Shown piece after piece: positions 61,505-64,000 of a stretch of DNA of 64,000 nucleotides; position 1 is the stretch's first letter, and each line of letters opens with the position of its first letter. The stretch comes from Agarivorans gilvus (lineage in GTDB: Bacteria; Pseudomonadota; Gammaproteobacteria; Enterobacterales; Celerinatantimonadaceae), in the NCBI RefSeq assembly GCF_001420915.1, contig NZ_CP013021.1:1188001-1252000 (forward strand), given 5' to 3'. The notes under the pieces were generated by a model that was given only the letters and a program-made list of their open reading frames with translations, did no database searches and had not been told where the DNA came from. Both the position numbers and the translations under genes were made by a program.

Positions 61505-63919
61505 TCAATAACTGTCGGTCAAATGGTAAACCCGTAAACTGGCTGCCATTTGCGGGTAGTCATCACCCAAATAGCGGATCTTACGAACCTCATTAGGCAA
61601 CAGAGTAAAGCTTGAATCCTCAAACCGCCCCGGCGCATCGGCTTCTAGGTGCACAAAAAAAGCCGGTTTATCGCTAGTTAACAAAATACTTTGCTGCGCG
61701 GCGTCAAACTCAAAGCTCACTTTGGCTTTAGCCATAGCCAAGGCTTTCGGCGGCCCAGAAAACCAGCAGTTTTGCAGCTCTTGTGCTTCACTTTGCCACT
61801 GGGCAATAAAGAAACCCGCCTCTCTCTTTTTAGCAAGTTCTGCTGCTTCACAATGCCAGATAAGGGCATTTTCATCGGCACTTAACTGCCACTCTAATCG
61901 CTCATCACTCAGTTGCTGGCCTTGCCAATCGAACCATCTTAAGCGGCACTGCATCGAGATATCACGTCGACAGTCATTTAGCATATGCAATTGCAGCCCT
62001 TGCTCGGTTTCAACAAAACTAGCGTACTGTGGCGCAAAAAAACGTCTTGCATGATAATGCAGCTGCTTCCAGCGACCACTGTATTCAATACTCGACCACG
62101 AGCTTACCGGCCAATTATCATTAAGCTGCCAATACAGCATGCCTCTGCACCAAGGGCTATTAGCACGCCAATAGTCACAAGCGGTTTTTATCGCCAAGGC
62201 CTGCTGCACTTGGCTGAGATACAACATCTGCTCAAAATTTGCCGGGAAACGAAATAAGCGAGTAAACATTTCGGTAATGATGCTATTGCCGCTGGGGTTC
62301 TTTTGATGGTACTCAAAAGTAGGAGAGCTAATATTCCAATCTTCTTCGGCCACGAAGGTTTTCACTTCCGCTAAGGAAGGCCAAGATTGATAGCCGAACT
62401 CAGAACAAAAGCGGGGTTTAATTTGCTGATAAGCCGAGAATGACTTACCGGAATGCCACACATCCCAAAAGTGCATGTCTCCCTTGTTATCATCATGCCA
62501 AGCATCGCCATAATCTAACTCACCATTGCAGGGCGAACTCGGCCAGAATACCCGCGAAGGGTCACAGGCTTGCACCACTTTTTGAATAGCACGATTCAAA
62601 CGGTCATAATTGACCACGTAGCGTTCGCGATTTTGCTTCGACTCTGGATACCAATTTATCGCCCCAATCACCTCATTATCACCACACCATAAAACAATGC
62701 AGCTATAATCTCGCAAGCGGCAAATTTGGTCGCGTAACTCAAGCTCCACGTTCGCCACGAAGTCATCGGTAGAGGGATAGAGCGAACACGCAAACATCAT
62801 GTCTTGCCACACCATTAGGCCTAGCTCATCACACAGCTGATAAAACACATCGCTTTCATATTGACCGCCTCCCCATACCCGTAACATGTTCATACTAGCG
62901 GCCTTGGCATCCCCTAATAACTGCTGGTAGCGAGCCACACTTTGCCGCTGCGGCATAGCGTCCATGGGGATCCAGTTCGCCCCTTTGGCAGTAATGGCCA
63001 CATCGTTGATCATCACCGTCATCGCCGAACCTAGAGAATCGGCTTGAGTATTGAGCTGCAATTTACGCAGCCCCACTTTTTTCTCAATGCGCTGCTCGCC
63101 CAGCGTCACGGCAAAACAATGTAAGACTTGCTCGCCATAACCTGCGGGCCACCACAATTGTGGATCGGCAATATGGATCGAGGCTTGGCTAATAGTGCTA
63201 GCAGGCTCCGCCGTAACTACGATACTGTGCTCGCCAAACTGAAACTGAATGTCTTGCTGGCAATTTAAATCATGTTCGGCTGTTAGCTGCAAGGTCACGC
63301 CAGTTTCTGACCAATGCTGCTCGACTTGAGTCGCCAACAAGCGCGCTTGCTGGTTAAAGCAGATTTGCGGCGTCTGGTACACGCCACTCACCATTAAACA
63401 AATACCCCAATCCCAACCTGCGTGGCATTGGGTTTTACGCAAGCTATTCATAAATGGTACTTGGTTGTTACCCATGGATGAGGGCACCACAAAGGGCAGT
63501 TTTTCAGCGCGCTGTTGAGCGGCCACATCGGCGCGATGAAAGTATAGCTGTAGTTGGTTTCGCCCCTCTTTTAGCCATGGCTTAATATCGAAGCGCCATA
63601 AGCGGAACATGTTGTCGCAGCTCGCCAGCTTATGTTGGTTAATATAAACATCAACCACCGTATCTAAACGGCTCAGTTTCAGTTCGATAAAATCGTTATC
63701 GAGCTGCGCCAGCTCTAATTCAAATTCATGGCTCAAGCACCAATCTGCTTTGGCCACCCACTGCACCTTACTCTCGTTACACTGCTGATAGGGGTCATCA
63801 ATTAATCCAGCCTCAAGCAAAACGGAATAGTTATCCAGCGGCATCTTACAAGGTAAATTAAGCTGCGGGTGCTGAGGAGAACTTAAGCACCAATCTTCAG
63901 AAAGCGCCAATACGACCAT
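61505..63919 (-). CDS. GH2 beta-mannosidase-like glycosidase
   Basis: The ATG at 63919 with SD GAGGTG (minus strand) is preferred over a TTG 15 bases upstream. The 804-residue protein has no signal peptide. An N-terminal sugar-binding domain (DVYINQHKLASCDNMFRLWRF), an Ig-like domain and a TIM barrel appear in order. The barrel has KGANWIPMDAMPQR, MLRVWGGGQYESDVFYQLCDELGLMVWQDMMFAC, the acid/base Glu in LWCGDNEVIGA and the nucleophile Glu in RFCSEFGYQSWPS. These match beta-mannosidases, which remove terminal beta-mannose from short mannans. It would act in the cytoplasm. No transporter for oligosaccharides is seen before the window ends. Confidence 0.9.
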   Translation of the reverse strand: MVVLALSEDWCLSSPQHPQLNLPCKMPLDNYSVLLEAGLIDDPYQQCNESKVQWVAKADWCLSHEFELELAQLDNDFIELKLSRLDTVVDVYINQHKLASCDNMFRLWRFDIKPWLKEGRNQLQLYFHRADVAAQQRAEKLPFVVPSSMGNNQVPFMNSLRKTQCHAGWDWGICLMVSGVYQTPQICFNQQARLLATQVEQHWSETGVTLQLTAEHDLNCQQDIQFQFGEHSIVVTAEPASTISQASIHIADPQLWWPAGYGEQVLHCFAVTLGEQRIEKKVGLRKLQLNTQADSLGSAMTVMINDVAITAKGANWIPMDAMPQRQSVARYQQLLGDAKAASMNMLRVWGGGQYESDVFYQLCDELGLMVWQDMMFACSLYPSTDDFVANVELELRDQICRLRDYSCIVLWCGDNEVIGAINWYPESKQNRERYVVNYDRLNRAIQKVVQACDPSRVFWPSSPCNGELDYGDAWHDDNKGDMHFWDVWHSGKSFSAYQQIKPRFCSEFGYQSWPSLAEVKTFVAEEDWNISSPTFEYHQKNPSGNSIITEMFTRLFRFPANFEQMLYLSQVQQALAIKTACDYWRANSPWCRGMLYWQLNDNWPVSSWSSIEYSGRWKQLHYHARRFFAPQYASFVETEQGLQLHMLNDCRRDISMQCRLRWFDWQGQQLSDERLEWQLSADENALIWHCEAAELAKKREAGFFIAQWQSEAQELQNCWFSGPPKALAMAKAKVSFEFDAAQQSILLTSDKPAFFVHLEADAPGRFEDSSFTLLPNEVRKIRYLGDDYPQMAASLRVYHLTDSY

Positions 63920-64000
63920 TATCACCTCAAACAATCAGACTAAAAAAGACGAACAAGATAGATGAAAACTTTAAAATCAATAAATCCACAGAACAATCTT

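Overview
The window looks like the chromosome of a marine gammaproteobacterium of the Alteromonadales, possibly near Agarivorans. That placement is inferred from the close match to enterobacterial and Vibrio housekeeping gene order, a moderate GC content, and polysaccharide-degrading enzymes at the right end; no phylogeny was computed. Almost everything is chromosomal core. The one clearly accessory stretch lies between prs and rplY, about 27.2-30.95 kb.

Left part (1-19.4 kb): the tail of an MscS-type channel; lrgAB divergent from the fermentative D-lactate dehydrogenase ldhA; a UshA/NutA-type 5'-nucleotidase lipoprotein; the anaerobic haem-degradation radical SAM gene hutW under a Fur-box-like site; two identical tRNA-Ser(TGA) genes; a Gfo/Idh/MocA oxidoreductase; a TAXI-type TRAP transporter (fused permease plus binding protein); an SBP_bac_3-like periplasmic protein; an L,D-transpeptidase-fold protein; a DUF1904 tautomerase-like protein; a periplasmic binding protein overlapping an orphan sensor kinase; the O2-independent ubiquinone genes ubiT and ubiUV; and nlpI.

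Middle (19.5-34.8 kb): the block hemA-prfA-prmC-sirB1-kdsA on the minus strand is divergent from lolB-ispE-prs. The accessory island follows. It holds a ~480-bp nested inverted repeat, an intact IS1595-family insertion sequence with an 8-bp target duplication, a third copy of part of the repeat, strong palindromes, an unrecognised 429-residue protein with two HEPN-type R-N-x3-H motifs, and a probable group II intron 3' relic. The core then resumes with rplY (with a leader hairpin), pth, ychF and a seven-gene Met-Leu-Gln-Gln-Met-Leu-Gln tRNA operon that has a stringent-type promoter.

Right part (34.9-64 kb): ubiF, then miaB-ybeZ-ybeY-corC-lnt, ybeL, then leuS-lptE-holA-nadD-rsfS-rlmH-mrdA-rodA-mltB-rlpA-dacA-ybeD-lipB-lipA. 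This is the classic envelope, translation and lipoylation neighbourhood of enterics. It is followed by a sigma54 activator divergent from an aldehyde dehydrogenase with a -24/-12 promoter, a GH8 exo-oligoxylanase-like lipoprotein and a GH2 beta-mannosidase-like enzyme.

Three essential genes (lnt, leuS, rodA) each carry one apparent single-base deletion in a homopolymer. Restoring one base gives proteins of 515, 859 and 370 residues, essentially the family lengths, so sequencing errors are the likeliest explanation. The best candidate for something undescribed is the solitary HEPN-motif gene at 29.4-30.7 kb and its palindrome-rich, mobile-element-marked surroundings.
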